The notes under the pieces were generated by a model, which worked only from the letters and a program-made list of their open reading frames with translations, ran no database searches and was not told where the DNA came from. From Streptomyces ardesiacus (GTDB lineage Bacteria; Actinomycetota; Actinomycetes; Streptomycetales; Streptomycetaceae): a stretch of DNA of 64,000 bases. This document shows, in pieces, positions 24,412 to 32,046 of this stretch. Position numbers and translations under genes: made by a program. The DNA lies in NCBI RefSeq assembly GCF_003112575.1, contig NZ_BEWC01000007.1:1-64000 (forward strand). The letters run 5' to 3'. The stretch's first letter is position 1. Each line of letters begins with the position of its first letter.

Positions 24412-25209
24412 ATGACCACCGCCACCGCCCGCCCCAGCGACCGGAGGATCAGCCCCGTCTTCCTCGGGATCGTCGCCGTCGCCGCGGTCACCGGGTGGGC
24501 CACCTGGACCGGGTTCGCCGAGCAGCCGGGGCTGGCGGTGTTCCTGTTCGTGACGGCCGCGTGGGTCGTGTCGCTGTGCCTGCACGAGTACGCGCACGCC
24601 CGCACCGCGCTGCACAGCGGCGACATCTCGGTCGGCGCCAAGGGCTACCTCACGCTCAACCCGGTGAAGTACACGCACGCCCTGCTGAGCATCGTGCTGC
24701 CCGTCCTCTTCGTGATCATGGGCGGGATCGGGCTGCCCGGCGGTGCCGTCTTCATCGAGCGCGGGCGGATCAAGGGGCGGTGGCGGCACAGCCTCATCTC
24801 GGCGGCGGGGCCGCTGACGAACGTGCTGTTCGCCGTCGTGTGCACGGCGCCGTTCTGGCTGGACGCGCTGGACGGCGTGCCGCGCGACTTCCGGCTCGCG
24901 CTGGCGTTCCTGGCGCTGCTCCAGGTCACGGCCGCGATCCTGAACTTCCTGCCGGTGCCGGGCCTGGACGGCTACGGCGTGATCGAGCCCTGGCTGTCGT
25001 ACCACGTGCGGCGGCAGGTGGAGCCGCTCGCCCCGTTCGGGCTGCTGATCGTGTTCGCGCTGCTGTGGATCCCGGCCCTGAACGGCGTGTTCTTCGACGC
25101 GGTGGACGCGCTCCTGCGGAGCCTCGGGATCGGCGACGTCGACACCTACTGCGGCTTCGAGCTGTACCGCTTCTGGCAGACCGACCCGCTGTGCACGCCG
25201 GGCGGCTGA
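24412..25209 (+). CDS. Site-2-protease-like M50 membrane metallopeptidase
   Basis: Membrane zinc metalloprotease of family M50 (S2P/rhomboid-like SREBP cleavage type), 265 residues. The zinc motif HEYAH (HExxH, about residue 61) lies in a hydrophobic helix. The third ligand lies in NFLPVPGLDGYG (about 180), the usual NPDG-like loop. About six helices are visible. Such small S2P homologues cut membrane-spanning substrates, but this subgroup has no known target. The ATG at 24412 has GGGAG five bases upstream; the frame is open for kilobases upstream, but that part is antisense to the SARP-like regulator. It stands divergent from the regulator and converges on a small membrane protein gene. Confidence 0.9.
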   Translation: MTTATARPSDRRISPVFLGIVAVAAVTGWATWTGFAEQPGLAVFLFVTAAWVVSLCLHEYAHARTALHSGDISVGAKGYLTLNPVKYTHALLSIVLPVLFVIMGGIGLPGGAVFIERGRIKGRWRHSLISAAGPLTNVLFAVVCTAPFWLDALDGVPRDFRLALAFLALLQVTAAILNFLPVPGLDGYGVIEPWLSYHVRRQVEPLAPFGLLIVFALLWIPALNGVFFDAVDALLRSLGIGDVDTYCGFELYRFWQTDPLCTPGG

Positions 25210-25215
25210 CGCCGC

Positions 25216-25404
25216 TCAGGAGGCGGCGGAGGCCCGACGGGCGTCCCGGCCGCGCTTGGCGTAGTACCAGCACATGTTGGACGACAGCCCCGACAGCAGC
25301 ACCCACACGACGCCGATCAGCACGCTGCCCTGCACGAAGGAGACGACGGCGGCGGCCACGGCGAGTACGCAGACGACCAGGGCGTAGAGGGCGAGGCGGG
25401 GCAT
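25216..25404 (-). CDS. Small two-helix membrane protein
   Basis: Predicted protein of 62 residues: MPRLALYALVVCVLAVAA begins the first helix, IGVVWVLLSGLSSNMCWYYA forms the second, and the tail is basic (KRGRDARRASAAS). AGGAG precedes the ATG at 25404 by nine bases. I do not recognise a named family; similar short hypothetical membrane proteins are common in Streptomyces. It lies 53 bases after the F420:NADPH reductase gene in the same direction, so the two may be cotranscribed. Confidence 0.75.
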   Translation of the reverse strand: MPRLALYALVVCVLAVAAAVVSFVQGSVLIGVVWVLLSGLSSNMCWYYAKRGRDARRASAAS

Positions 25405-25457
25405 GGCGGGGGCTCCTGTCGGGGGGACACTGGTGCCCACCAGTGTCCCCCATCGCC

Positions 25458-26165
25458 TCATACGTCGGTGACGCGGAGCCCGGCGTGGGCCTTGTAGCGG
25501 CGGTTGACGGAGATCAGGTTGGCGACCAGGGACTCGACCTGGTGGGCGTTGCGCAGCCGCCCGGCGAAGATGCCGCGCATGCCGGCGATGCGGCCGGCGA
25601 GGGCCTGCACGATCTCGACGTCGGCGCGCTCCTCGCCGAGCACCATCACGTCGGTGTCGATCTCGTCGATCTCCGGGTCCTGGAGGAGGACCGCGGAGAG
25701 GTGGTGGAAGGCGGCGGCGACCCGGCTGTCCGGCAGCAGGGCGGCGGCCTGCTCGGCGGCGCTGCCCTCCTCGGGCTTGAGGGCGTAGGCGCCCTTCTTG
25801 TCGAAGCCCAGCGGGTTGACGCAGTCGACGACGAGCTTGCCGGACAGCTCCCCGCGCAGGGCTTCGAGGGTCTTGGCGTGGCCGTCCCACGGCACGGCGA
25901 CGATCACGACGTCGCTGCGGCGGGCGGTCTCGGCGTTGTCGGCGCCCTCGACGCCGTGCCCGATCTCCTCGGCGGCGGCCACGGCGCGCTCGGCGGCGCG
26001 GGAGCCGACGATCACCTTCTGGCCGGCCCGGGCGAGGCGGTACGCGAGGCCCTTGCCCTGGGGCCCGGTGCCGCCGAGCACGCCGACGACCAGCCCGGAC
26101 ACGTCGGGCAGGTCCCAGGGGTCCTTGGCGGGGGCCTTGTGTGCAGCACTGTCGGTAGAGGTCAT
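25458..26165 (-). CDS. npdG: NADPH-dependent F420 reductase (FNO)
   Basis: F420H2:NADP+ oxidoreductase of 235 residues. The N-terminal Rossmann motif is VVGVLGGTGPQGKGLAYRLA (about residues 26-45), with an NADP-binding VIVGSR, then VVIVAVPWDGH, VVDCVNPLGF and a C-terminal LRNAHQVESLVANLISVNRRYKAHAG typical of the family. It supplies reduced F420 from NADPH for F420-dependent enzymes or the reverse. ATG at 26165. Streptomyces use F420 in secondary metabolism and redox chemistry. An LLM-fold flavin enzyme at 59103 in this window may be a consumer, but there is no direct evidence. Confidence 0.92.
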   Translation of the reverse strand: MTSTDSAAHKAPAKDPWDLPDVSGLVVGVLGGTGPQGKGLAYRLARAGQKVIVGSRAAERAVAAAEEIGHGVEGADNAETARRSDVVIVAVPWDGHAKTLEALRGELSGKLVVDCVNPLGFDKKGAYALKPEEGSAAEQAAALLPDSRVAAAFHHLSAVLLQDPEIDEIDTDVMVLGEERADVEIVQALAGRIAGMRGIFAGRLRNAHQVESLVANLISVNRRYKAHAGLRVTDV

Positions 26166-26294
26166 GGGGCGACCCTACGTCCGTGACGGCCGGCCCGGGG
26201 GTACGGGGCCCGCCCGGCGCAGGCGTCCCCGGGCCGGGTGAATCCGGGGCGAACGCGGGACCCCGCGCGGGGGGTTGCGGCAGGATGCGGCCCC

Positions 26295-26909
26295 ATGGAC
26301 GCCGTACGGGTCGCGCTGCTGCGGGAAGTGCTCGCCGGGACGGAGTGGCTGGGGGCCACCCGGTCCTTCGCGGGGGCGCTGCGCGGGTCGGTGGTGCCGC
26401 ACGGGGGCGGTCTGCTGCTGGTGGGCACCCCCGGGTACGAGCCCTGGCACCTGGCGGCGCACCTGGTGGACGAGGCCGCCTGGTCGGGGACGCCGGAGCT
26501 GGCGCCCACGCTGGTGCGGCACGACGCGCGTCCCTCGGACCCGGCGCACCTCGCGGTGGGGCTCGGCCGGCTGGCGGCGGCCCGGCGCGGGGAGACGCTG
26601 CTGGTGGTCACGCCCGACGATCCGGGCGCGGGTCTCCTGGAGCGGGTGCACGACGCCCGCCGGGCCGGGGCGACGGTGCTGGCGCTGGGCAGCGGCAGGG
26701 AGCCGGGCGAGCGGGAGCTGACGGCGATGGCCCACGAGACGCTGACCGTCCCGGACGGCGCGGAACTCGACCTGGACACGGTGCAGCACCTGGTCAGCGC
26801 GTCCGCCGGCGAGAACGCGGTGCCCCCGCCCCGGGGCCGCCGCCGCTTCCGGGACCGCCTGTCCCGCCTGGCCGACCACCTGACGGCCCCACCGCCCTCG
26901 GGGTGGTGA
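26295..26909 (+). CDS. SIS-like hypothetical protein whose 3' end is tandemly duplicated
   Basis: Protein of 204 residues without a clear family. The core alternates hydrophobic strands and helices (GGLLLVGTPGYEPWHLAAHL; GETLLVVTPDDPGAG; ATVLALGSG), resembling a sugar isomerase (SIS) sandwich, but I cannot confirm a sugar-phosphate site. The C terminus is Arg/Pro-rich (PPPRGRRRFRDRLSRLADHL). The ATG at 26295 has only a weak AGGA upstream. The last 70 bases of the gene, including its stop, are the first unit of a 90-bp tandem repeat that continues to about 27110, so the annotated C terminus may itself have arisen by repeat slippage. Confidence 0.7.
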   Translation: MDAVRVALLREVLAGTEWLGATRSFAGALRGSVVPHGGGLLLVGTPGYEPWHLAAHLVDEAAWSGTPELAPTLVRHDARPSDPAHLAVGLGRLAAARRGETLLVVTPDDPGAGLLERVHDARRAGATVLALGSGREPGERELTAMAHETLTVPDGAELDLDTVQHLVSASAGENAVPPPRGRRRFRDRLSRLADHLTAPPPSGW

Positions 26910-27110
26910 CGGGACGACGCCCCGCCCTGCCGCCGCTTCCGGGACCACCTGCCCCGCCTGGCCGACCACCTGACGGCCCCACCGCCCTCGGGGTGGTGAC
27001 GGGACGACGCCCCGCCCGGCCGCCGCTTCCGGGACCACCTGCCCCGCCCGGCCGACCACCCGACGGCCCCACCGCCGCCGGAACGGTGACAGGACCACAC
27101 CCCGCCCGGC
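26841..27110. repeat. 90-bp tandem repeat, three units plus a degraded fourth
   Basis: Units at 26841-26930, 26931-27020 and 27021-27110, anchored by CGCCGCTTCCGGGACC at 26841, 26931 and 27021. Unit 1 and unit 2 differ at only a few bases; unit 3 has more changes in its second half; a remnant continues to about 27143. Unit 1 contains the C-terminal codons and stop of the upstream gene. The period is a multiple of three, so each copy keeps the frame and repeats the same stop. Confidence 0.92.
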
Positions 27111-27237
27111 CCCCACCCCGCGACCGCCTGCCCCGCCCGGCCGGTGCCCACCCGTCCCGGCAGTAGTGGCCACTGGGGTCCGCTCGGCGCCCCCCGACCG
27201 GCCGACGGCCGTCCGCTGCCGACGGGGTCCGGGCCGG

Positions 27238-27312
27238 CCCGCTCCCCCTCTGCCCGCTCCTCCCTCTGCCCGCTCCCCCGTCTGCCCTCTCCCTCCCCTC
27301 CCCGCCGCCGGG
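27238..27312. repeat. Polypyrimidine tract before the MFS gene
   Basis: About 70 bases of almost pure C/T on the plus strand, built from CTCTGCCCGCTCC-like units. It lies in the 248-base spacer 27144-27391. No promoter or iron box that I can recognise is present in this spacer. Confidence 0.7.
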
Positions 27313-27391
27313 CGACCCCGCCCCGGCCAGTGGCACCGGCTCGCGAAAACCGGTTGCCGGTACGCGGCCGGCCGCCGGACGATGACCCCTC

Positions 27392-28726
27392 GTGACCGAC
27401 ACGACCTCCCCCTCCGACGCCCCCGCCGGAGGTCCCGCGGACCCGCCCGCCGGGTTGCGTGCCCTGTTGCCCGACCTCTCCCCCTGGCGGGCCTCCCCGG
27501 ACTTCCGCCGGCTGTGGGTTTCCGGGCTGATCACGAACTTCGGGAGCTTTCTGACGTTCGTCGCGCTGCCGGTGCAGCTCAAGGAGCTGACGGGGTCGGC
27601 CGCGGCGGTGGGCGCGATCGGGGCGGTGGAGCTGGTGCCGCTGGTGGTCTTCGGGCTGTACGGCGGTGCGCTCGCCGACGCCTGGGACAAGCGGAAGCTG
27701 ATCCTGTGGACGGAGGCCGGTCAGGGCGTGCTGTGCGCGGCCCTGCTGGTCAACGCGCTGCTGCCGAGCCCGGCCGTGTGGCCGCTGTACGTGATCGCCG
27801 CGTTCACCTCGGCGCTCGGCGCGGTCCAGCGCCCGGCCCTGGACTCCCTGATCCCGCGGATCGTGGCCCACGAGCACCTGCCGGCCGCCGCCTCGCTGAA
27901 CGCGCTGCGCTGGCAGGTCGGCGGCATCGCCGGGCCGGCGCTCGCGGGCGTGGTGGTGGCGTACGCGGGTCTCGGCTGGGCGTACGCGGTGGACCTGGCC
28001 ACCTTCGCCGCCTCGGTGGCCCTGGTGGCGGGGCTCGTCTCCTCGCCCGCCTCGCACGAGGCGCGCAAGCCGTCCTGGGCGGCGATCGCGGAGGGCGCCC
28101 GGTACGCGTGGAGCCGCAAGGAACTGCTGGGCACGTACGCGGTCGACGTCGCGGCGATGCTGCTGGCCATGCCGCTCGCGGTGCTGCCGTTCCTCGCCGA
28201 CGAGCTGGACGCCGCGTGGTCGCTCGGGCTGATGTACGCGGCGATCCCGGCGGGCTCGCTGCTGGTGAGCGTGAGCAGCGGGTGGACGTCGCGGGTGCAC
28301 CGGCACGGGCGGATGGTGGTGCTGGCGGCGGCCGGGTGGGGCCTGGCGATCGCCGCGGCGGGCGTCGCCGGGAACGTGTGGCTGGTGCTGGCCTGCTTCG
28401 TCCTCGCCGGGGCCTGCGACATGGTCAGCGGTGTCTTCCGCAGCGCCATGTGGAACCAGACCATCCCGGACGAGCTGCGCGGCCGGCTCGCCGGGATCGA
28501 GCTGCTGTCGTACTCGGCGGGCCCGCAGCTCGGCCAGGTCCGGGCGGGCGGCACGGCCGCGCTCACCGGGGTGCGGGCGTCGGTGTGGTCGGGCGGGCTG
28601 CTGTGCGCGGGGGCCGTGGGGCTGCTCGCGCTGTGCCTGCCGACGATGATGACGTACGACGCCCGGACGAACGAGCACGCGGTACGGCTGCGCGAGAAGC
28701 GCGCAGCCGACGCCGCGAGCGGCTGA
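27392..28726 (+). CDS. MFS transporter, EntS-like family
   Basis: Major facilitator of 444 residues in the MFS_3 (enterobactin exporter EntS-like) branch. The N terminus is Pro/Ala-rich, then FRRLWVSGLITNFGSFLTFVALPVQ leads into the first helix. Motif A is GGALADAWDKRKLILW. The C-terminal half has the typical SSGWTSRVHRHGRMVV and IPDELRGRLAGIELLSYSAGPQLGQVRAG. EntS-like proteins export siderophores or drugs. The heme/iron block begins about 1.3 kb downstream, but no iron box precedes this gene, so a siderophore role is only a possibility. GTG start at 27392; no strong ribosome binding site. Confidence 0.88.
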   Translation: MTDTTSPSDAPAGGPADPPAGLRALLPDLSPWRASPDFRRLWVSGLITNFGSFLTFVALPVQLKELTGSAAAVGAIGAVELVPLVVFGLYGGALADAWDKRKLILWTEAGQGVLCAALLVNALLPSPAVWPLYVIAAFTSALGAVQRPALDSLIPRIVAHEHLPAAASLNALRWQVGGIAGPALAGVVVAYAGLGWAYAVDLATFAASVALVAGLVSSPASHEARKPSWAAIAEGARYAWSRKELLGTYAVDVAAMLLAMPLAVLPFLADELDAAWSLGLMYAAIPAGSLLVSVSSGWTSRVHRHGRMVVLAAAGWGLAIAAAGVAGNVWLVLACFVLAGACDMVSGVFRSAMWNQTIPDELRGRLAGIELLSYSAGPQLGQVRAGGTAALTGVRASVWSGGLLCAGAVGLLALCLPTMMTYDARTNEHAVRLREKRAADAASG

Positions 28727-28975
28727 TCAGCCGTCCCGGCCGCCGTCGCCGTCGGCGCTTCCCGTGGCCGGGGCGTCGTGCCACTTGGGGTCGTTCTCCC
28801 ACTCGAGGTTGCGCTCGCGGGCGGTCTGCATCGCGTGCTCGGCCTCGGTGCGGGAGGCGTACGGCCCGAAGCGGTCCTTGCCCGGGCAGTCCGGGCCCTC
28901 CTCGACCTTCTGGTGCTCCAGGCAGTAGTACCACTCGCCCGGTTTGCCGACCGTGCGCTTCTTGAACAGGGCCAT
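28727..28975 (-). CDS. Small conserved hypothetical protein
   Basis: Acidic soluble protein of 82 residues that I do not recognise. It begins MALFKKRTVGKPGEWYYCLE and holds two Cys (about residues 18 and 30) within YYCLEHQKVEEGPDCPGKD, then a SPOR-like stretch DRFGPYASRTEAEHAMQTA. The C terminus is Gly/Asp-rich and probably unstructured. AGGAG stands six bases before the ATG at 28975. The gene is divergent from map with 57 bases between starts, so the two promoters must overlap. Confidence 0.82.
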   Translation of the reverse strand: MALFKKRTVGKPGEWYYCLEHQKVEEGPDCPGKDRFGPYASRTEAEHAMQTARERNLEWENDPKWHDAPATGSADGDGGRDG

Positions 28976-29032
28976 GGGCAGCTCCTCTCGCCACCGACAT
29001 GTTCCCCCATGCGTGCTGGTTAGACTCGCTCC

Positions 29033-29890
29033 ATGTCTGGCCAGTCGCTGCTCGTACCAGGGGAGCTGTCTCCCACCCGTTCCGTGCCCGGAAACATCCG
29101 CAGGCCCGAGTACGTCGGCAAACCCGCGCCGACGCCGTACACCGGTCCGGAGGTGCAGACGCCCGAGACGGTCGAGGCGATGCGCGTGGCCGGGCGGATC
29201 GCCGCGCGGGCGATGGAGGAGGCCGCGAAGCACATCGCGCCCGGCGTGACGACGGACGAACTGGACCGGGTGGCGCACGAGTACATGTGCGACCACGGCG
29301 CCTACCCCTCGACGCTCGGCTACCGGGGCTACCCCAAGTCCCTGTGCAGCTCGGTCAACGAGGTCATCTGCCACGGCATCCCCGACTCCACGGTGCTGCG
29401 CGACGGCGACATCGTGAACCTGGACGTGACGGCGTACATCGGCGGGGTGCACGGCGACAACAACGCGACCTACCTGGTCGGCGACGTGGACGAGGAGAGC
29501 CGGCTGCTCGTCGAGCGGACCCGGGAGTCGCTGGCCCGCGCGATCAAGGCGGTCAAGCCGGGCCGGCAGATCAACATCATCGGCCGGGTCATCGAGTCGT
29601 ACGCGAAGCGGTTCGGGTACGGGGTGGTGCGGGACTTCACCGGCCACGGCATCAACACGTCGTTCCACTCGGGGCTCATCGTCCCGCACTACGACAGCCC
29701 GCACGCGACGACCGTCATGCAGCCCGGGATGACCTTCACCATCGAGCCGATGCTGACGCTGGGGACCCACGAGTACGACATGTGGGACGACGGCTGGACG
29801 GTCGTGACGAAGGACCGCAGGCGCACGGCGCAGTTCGAGCACACGCTGGTGGTGACGGACTCCGGGGCCGACATCCTCACCCTGCCCTGA
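29033..29890 (+). CDS. map: Type I methionine aminopeptidase
   Basis: Methionine aminopeptidase, 285 residues, removes the initiator Met from new proteins in the cytoplasm. The pita-bread fold ligands are visible: VNLDVTAYIGGVHGDNNATY (two Asp), GHGINTSFHSGL (His), TIEPMLTLG (Glu) and the C-terminal QFEHTLVV (Glu). The N-terminal extension of about 40 residues (RSVPGNIRRPEYVGKP) is typical of actinobacterial MapA with an SH3-binding-like tail. ATG at 29033. A terminator follows at 29916-29945. Streptomyces usually have further map copies. Confidence 0.96.
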   Translation: MSGQSLLVPGELSPTRSVPGNIRRPEYVGKPAPTPYTGPEVQTPETVEAMRVAGRIAARAMEEAAKHIAPGVTTDELDRVAHEYMCDHGAYPSTLGYRGYPKSLCSSVNEVICHGIPDSTVLRDGDIVNLDVTAYIGGVHGDNNATYLVGDVDEESRLLVERTRESLARAIKAVKPGRQINIIGRVIESYAKRFGYGVVRDFTGHGINTSFHSGLIVPHYDSPHATTVMQPGMTFTIEPMLTLGTHEYDMWDDGWTVVTKDRRRTAQFEHTLVVTDSGADILTLP

Positions 29891-29915
29891 CCCGGCCCCG
29901 CACGCGCCACGCGGG

Positions 29916-29945
29916 ACGGCCCGCTCTCCCCGGAGGGCGGGCCGT
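29916..29945 (+). terminator. Terminator after map
   Basis: Perfect 9-bp stem ACGGCCCGC (29916-29924) and GCGGGCCGT (29937-29945), 12-base loop, followed by TTTC. It separates map from the iron-controlled heme oxygenase gene. Confidence 0.88.
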
Positions 29946-29999
29946 TTCGCGTGCCGGTGGGTAGGCTTTTACCGACAGCCCGTCGGCAAGCCTATTGAC

Positions 30000-30018
30000 T
30001 TAGGTAAGCCTAACCATA
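30000..30018 (+). promoter_or_regulatory. Iron box (DmdR1/IdeR) before heme oxygenase
   Basis: TTAGGTAAGCCTAACCATA at 30000-30018 fits the actinobacterial iron-box consensus TTAGGTTAGGCTAACCTAA, with full matches in TTAGGT and CTAACC. It ends 14 bases before the ATG of the heme oxygenase gene, so an Fe(II)-bound DtxR-family repressor would block its promoter when iron is plentiful. Confidence 0.9.
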
Positions 30019-30032
30019 GAAAATCATGCCTC

Positions 30033-30680
30033 ATGGACTCCTTCTCGACGCTCATCCGCACCGCCTCCCACGAGCAGCACGTGGAGGCGGAGACCTCGAC
30101 GTTCATGAGCGACCTGCTGGGCGGGCGGCTCGGCGTCGACGCCTACGCCCGCTACACCGAGCAGCTCTGGTTCGTCTACGAGGCCCTGGAGGCCGGCACC
30201 GGCCATCTGGCGGCGGACCCGGTGGCCGGGCCGTTCGTCCGGCCGGAGCTGCTGCGGCTGGCCTCCCTGGAACGGGACCTCGCGCACCTGCGCGGCGCCG
30301 ACTGGCGCACGGGGCTGACCGCCCTGCCCGCGACCGAGGCGTACGCGGCCCGGGTGCGCGAGTGCGCCGAGCAGTGGCCGGCGGGGTACGTCGCGCACCA
30401 CTACACGCGCTACCTCGGCGACCTGTCGGGCGGGCAGATCATCCGCGACAAGGCCGAGCGGACGTGGGGCTTCGCCCGGAAGGGCGACGGGGTCCGCTTC
30501 TACGTCTTCGAGGAGATCGCGAACCCGGCCGCGTTCAAGCGGGAGTACCGCGACCTGCTGGACGGCATCCGGGCGGACGACCTGGAGAAGCAGCGGGTCG
30601 TCGCCGAGTGCAAGCGCGCCTTCGCCCTGAACACGGCGGTCTTCCGGGCGCTGGGCGAGGAGTTCCCGCTGTCCGCCTGA
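30033..30680 (+). CDS. hmuO: Biliverdin-producing heme oxygenase
   Basis: Heme oxygenase of 215 residues that would open heme to biliverdin, CO and Fe(II). The proximal-helix motif is IRTASHEQHVEAETSTFM, with the axial His near residue 16; the distal helix has the flexible Gly motif YLGDLSGGQIIRDKA (about residues 128-142). Size and motifs match the HmuO group of corynebacteria and streptomycetes. ATG 30033. An iron box overlaps its promoter region, so it is an iron-starvation gene. Partner functions, the HtaA surface proteins and HmuTUV importer, are 4-10 kb downstream and also carry an iron box. It converges on the PhzF-like gene with a one-base gap. Confidence 0.95.
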   Translation: MDSFSTLIRTASHEQHVEAETSTFMSDLLGGRLGVDAYARYTEQLWFVYEALEAGTGHLAADPVAGPFVRPELLRLASLERDLAHLRGADWRTGLTALPATEAYAARVRECAEQWPAGYVAHHYTRYLGDLSGGQIIRDKAERTWGFARKGDGVRFYVFEEIANPAAFKREYRDLLDGIRADDLEKQRVVAECKRAFALNTAVFRALGEEFPLSA

Positions 30681-30681
30681 G

Positions 30682-31326
30682 TCACCGCTCCAGGCGCACC
30701 CGCCCGCCGATCTCGACCCAGCCCTCGGGCTGCGGCGCCGTGAGGATCTGCGAGCCGACGCCCTGCGTGATGTTGAGGGCGCGGCCCAGCCGTGCGGTCA
30801 GCAGCAGCGCCGCCGCGCCGGTGGCCTCGTCCTCGTCGATCCCGTCGTCGCGCCCGGGGAAGGCGCGGGCCCGCACCCGCCCCGCCGCCTCGTCCTCCCA
30901 CGCCCAGGCATAGATCCACTCGCCCTTCGGGGGCACCGCGAGGCCGTCGACCTCGGCGACGGTGGCGTACTGGCGCAGGGTGCGCGCCGGCGCCCACTCG
31001 GGGCGGGCCTCGATCCAGGTGAACTCCCCGTCGAGCCGGGCGCCCACCACCCCGGCCCCCGTGACGAGTTCGGGCACGTCGAGGAGCCAGGCGGTGCCGA
31101 CGCAGGGGTGCCCGGCGAAGGGCAGGCGCAGGGTGGGCGTGTAGATGTCGACGACGCCGCGCTCCGGGTCGTCGACGAACACGGTCTCGCTGAAGCCGAG
31201 TTTCGCGGCCAGCTCCTGGCGCCGCCCTGGCTCCGGCAGTACGGAGCCGTCCCGGACGACGCCCAGTTCGTTGCCGTATCCGCCGTTCGGCGCGCAGAAG
31301 ACGCGGAGCACGTCGTAGTCGGTCAC
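30682..31326 (-). CDS. PhzF-family isomerase-like protein
   Basis: Protein of 214 residues with the diaminopimelate-epimerase-like fold of the PhzF/PhzC family. The motifs include VLRVFCAPNGGYGNELGVV, with the position of the catalytic Glu (GNELG), and LRLPFAGHPCVGTAWLL, then DEATGAAALLLTARLG near the C terminus (usual GSATGPAA motif in altered form). The protein is shorter than PhzF proper (about 280). Its role is unknown; there are no phenazine genes nearby. I set the start at GTG 31326 (VTDYDVLRVF); a TTG 12 bases upstream is possible. No clear ribosome binding site. Confidence 0.8.
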   Translation of the reverse strand: MTDYDVLRVFCAPNGGYGNELGVVRDGSVLPEPGRRQELAAKLGFSETVFVDDPERGVVDIYTPTLRLPFAGHPCVGTAWLLDVPELVTGAGVVGARLDGEFTWIEARPEWAPARTLRQYATVAEVDGLAVPPKGEWIYAWAWEDEAAGRVRARAFPGRDDGIDEDEATGAAALLLTARLGRALNITQGVGSQILTAPQPEGWVEIGGRVRLER

Positions 31327-31408
31327 CAGGGCATTCAAGCACCAGGGGCGGGCGGCCGGAGCGGCGCGGGGGCCCGGCCCGCGGTTTCCTCCGAGGCCGC
31401 GGCGGCCC

Positions 31409-32005
31409 TCAGCGGGTGATCGAGACGGCGAAGGGCGCGAATCCGCTGGAGCGCATCACGTGGGGGACGAACAGGACGGCGGCCTCCGTGGCCCGCGCCG
31501 TCTCGATCCCGCCGAGGTCCGTGACCCACTCCTGCCGCCAGCCGAGGTCGGCGAGCAGTTCACGGACCGTCTGCTTGGCCTCCTGGTCCTGTCCGGAGAG
31601 GAAGGCGGTCGGCGACTGGGTGAGCGAGGCGGGGGCGGTCATCACCGGGAAGAGCATGGTGTTGAGCGTCTTGACGACGCGCGTTTCGGGGAGCGCTTCC
31701 TGAAGTTGCTCGGCCAGGCTCGAGCCGGGGTGGATCAGGCGGGCGGGCAGTCCGTCCGGTCCGTCGACGGTGGCGTTGGAGACGTCGACGAGGATCTTGC
31801 CCCGCAGTTCCGCACGCAGCGCGGAGAGCCGCTCGATCGAGCCGGCGCCCGGGGTGGCGTTGATGACGACCGGCGCGGTCCGGGCGGCGTCGGCGGCGGC
31901 GCCCGGCGTGCGGTCCGCCACGGTCACCTCGTGTCCCGCCCGCGTGAGGGCCCGGGCGAGATTGCCGCCGACGCGGCCTTTTCCGAGTACTGCGATCGTG
32001 GTCAT
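31409..32005 (-). CDS. NADP-binding reductase, F420-oxidoreductase-like
   Basis: Oxidoreductase of 198 residues with an N-terminal Rossmann motif, IAVLGKGRVGGNLARALTRAG, and NADP-contacting VTVADRT, then VVINATPGAGSIERLSAL, ILVDVSNATVDG and VVKTLNTMLFPVM. It resembles the NADPH-dependent F420 reductase-like family, shortened at the C terminus. The ATG at 32005 has GGAAGGAA about 11 bases upstream. It follows the IMPase-like gene by 41 bases on the same strand, and a LysR gene lies further upstream, so lysR, IMPase-like and reductase may form one transcript. Substrate unknown. Confidence 0.85.
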   Translation of the reverse strand: MTTIAVLGKGRVGGNLARALTRAGHEVTVADRTPGAAADAARTAPVVINATPGAGSIERLSALRAELRGKILVDVSNATVDGPDGLPARLIHPGSSLAEQLQEALPETRVVKTLNTMLFPVMTAPASLTQSPTAFLSGQDQEAKQTVRELLADLGWRQEWVTDLGGIETARATEAAVLFVPHVMRSSGFAPFAVSITR

Positions 32006-32046
32006 GCTGATGGGGTTCCTTCCGTGGCTGCAGGTGTGGGCGGGCG

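Noticed and set aside
19142..25209. Long open frames (over 1700 codons) on both strands across the SARP-like regulator region
   Set aside because: Only the 1332-residue minus-strand frame shows real domains; the others are low-complexity shadows, though the end of one plus frame contains the genuine M50 gene.
26841..27143. CRISPR-like array
   Set aside because: Units are 90 bases with no unique spacers and no cas genes; it is a tandem duplication.
27144..27391. Iron box upstream of the EntS-like MFS gene
   Set aside because: No TTAGG...CCTAA arrangement; the spacer is polypyrimidine.
30682..31326. Phenazine biosynthesis cluster
   Set aside because: Only a short PhzF-like protein is present, with no other phz genes around.
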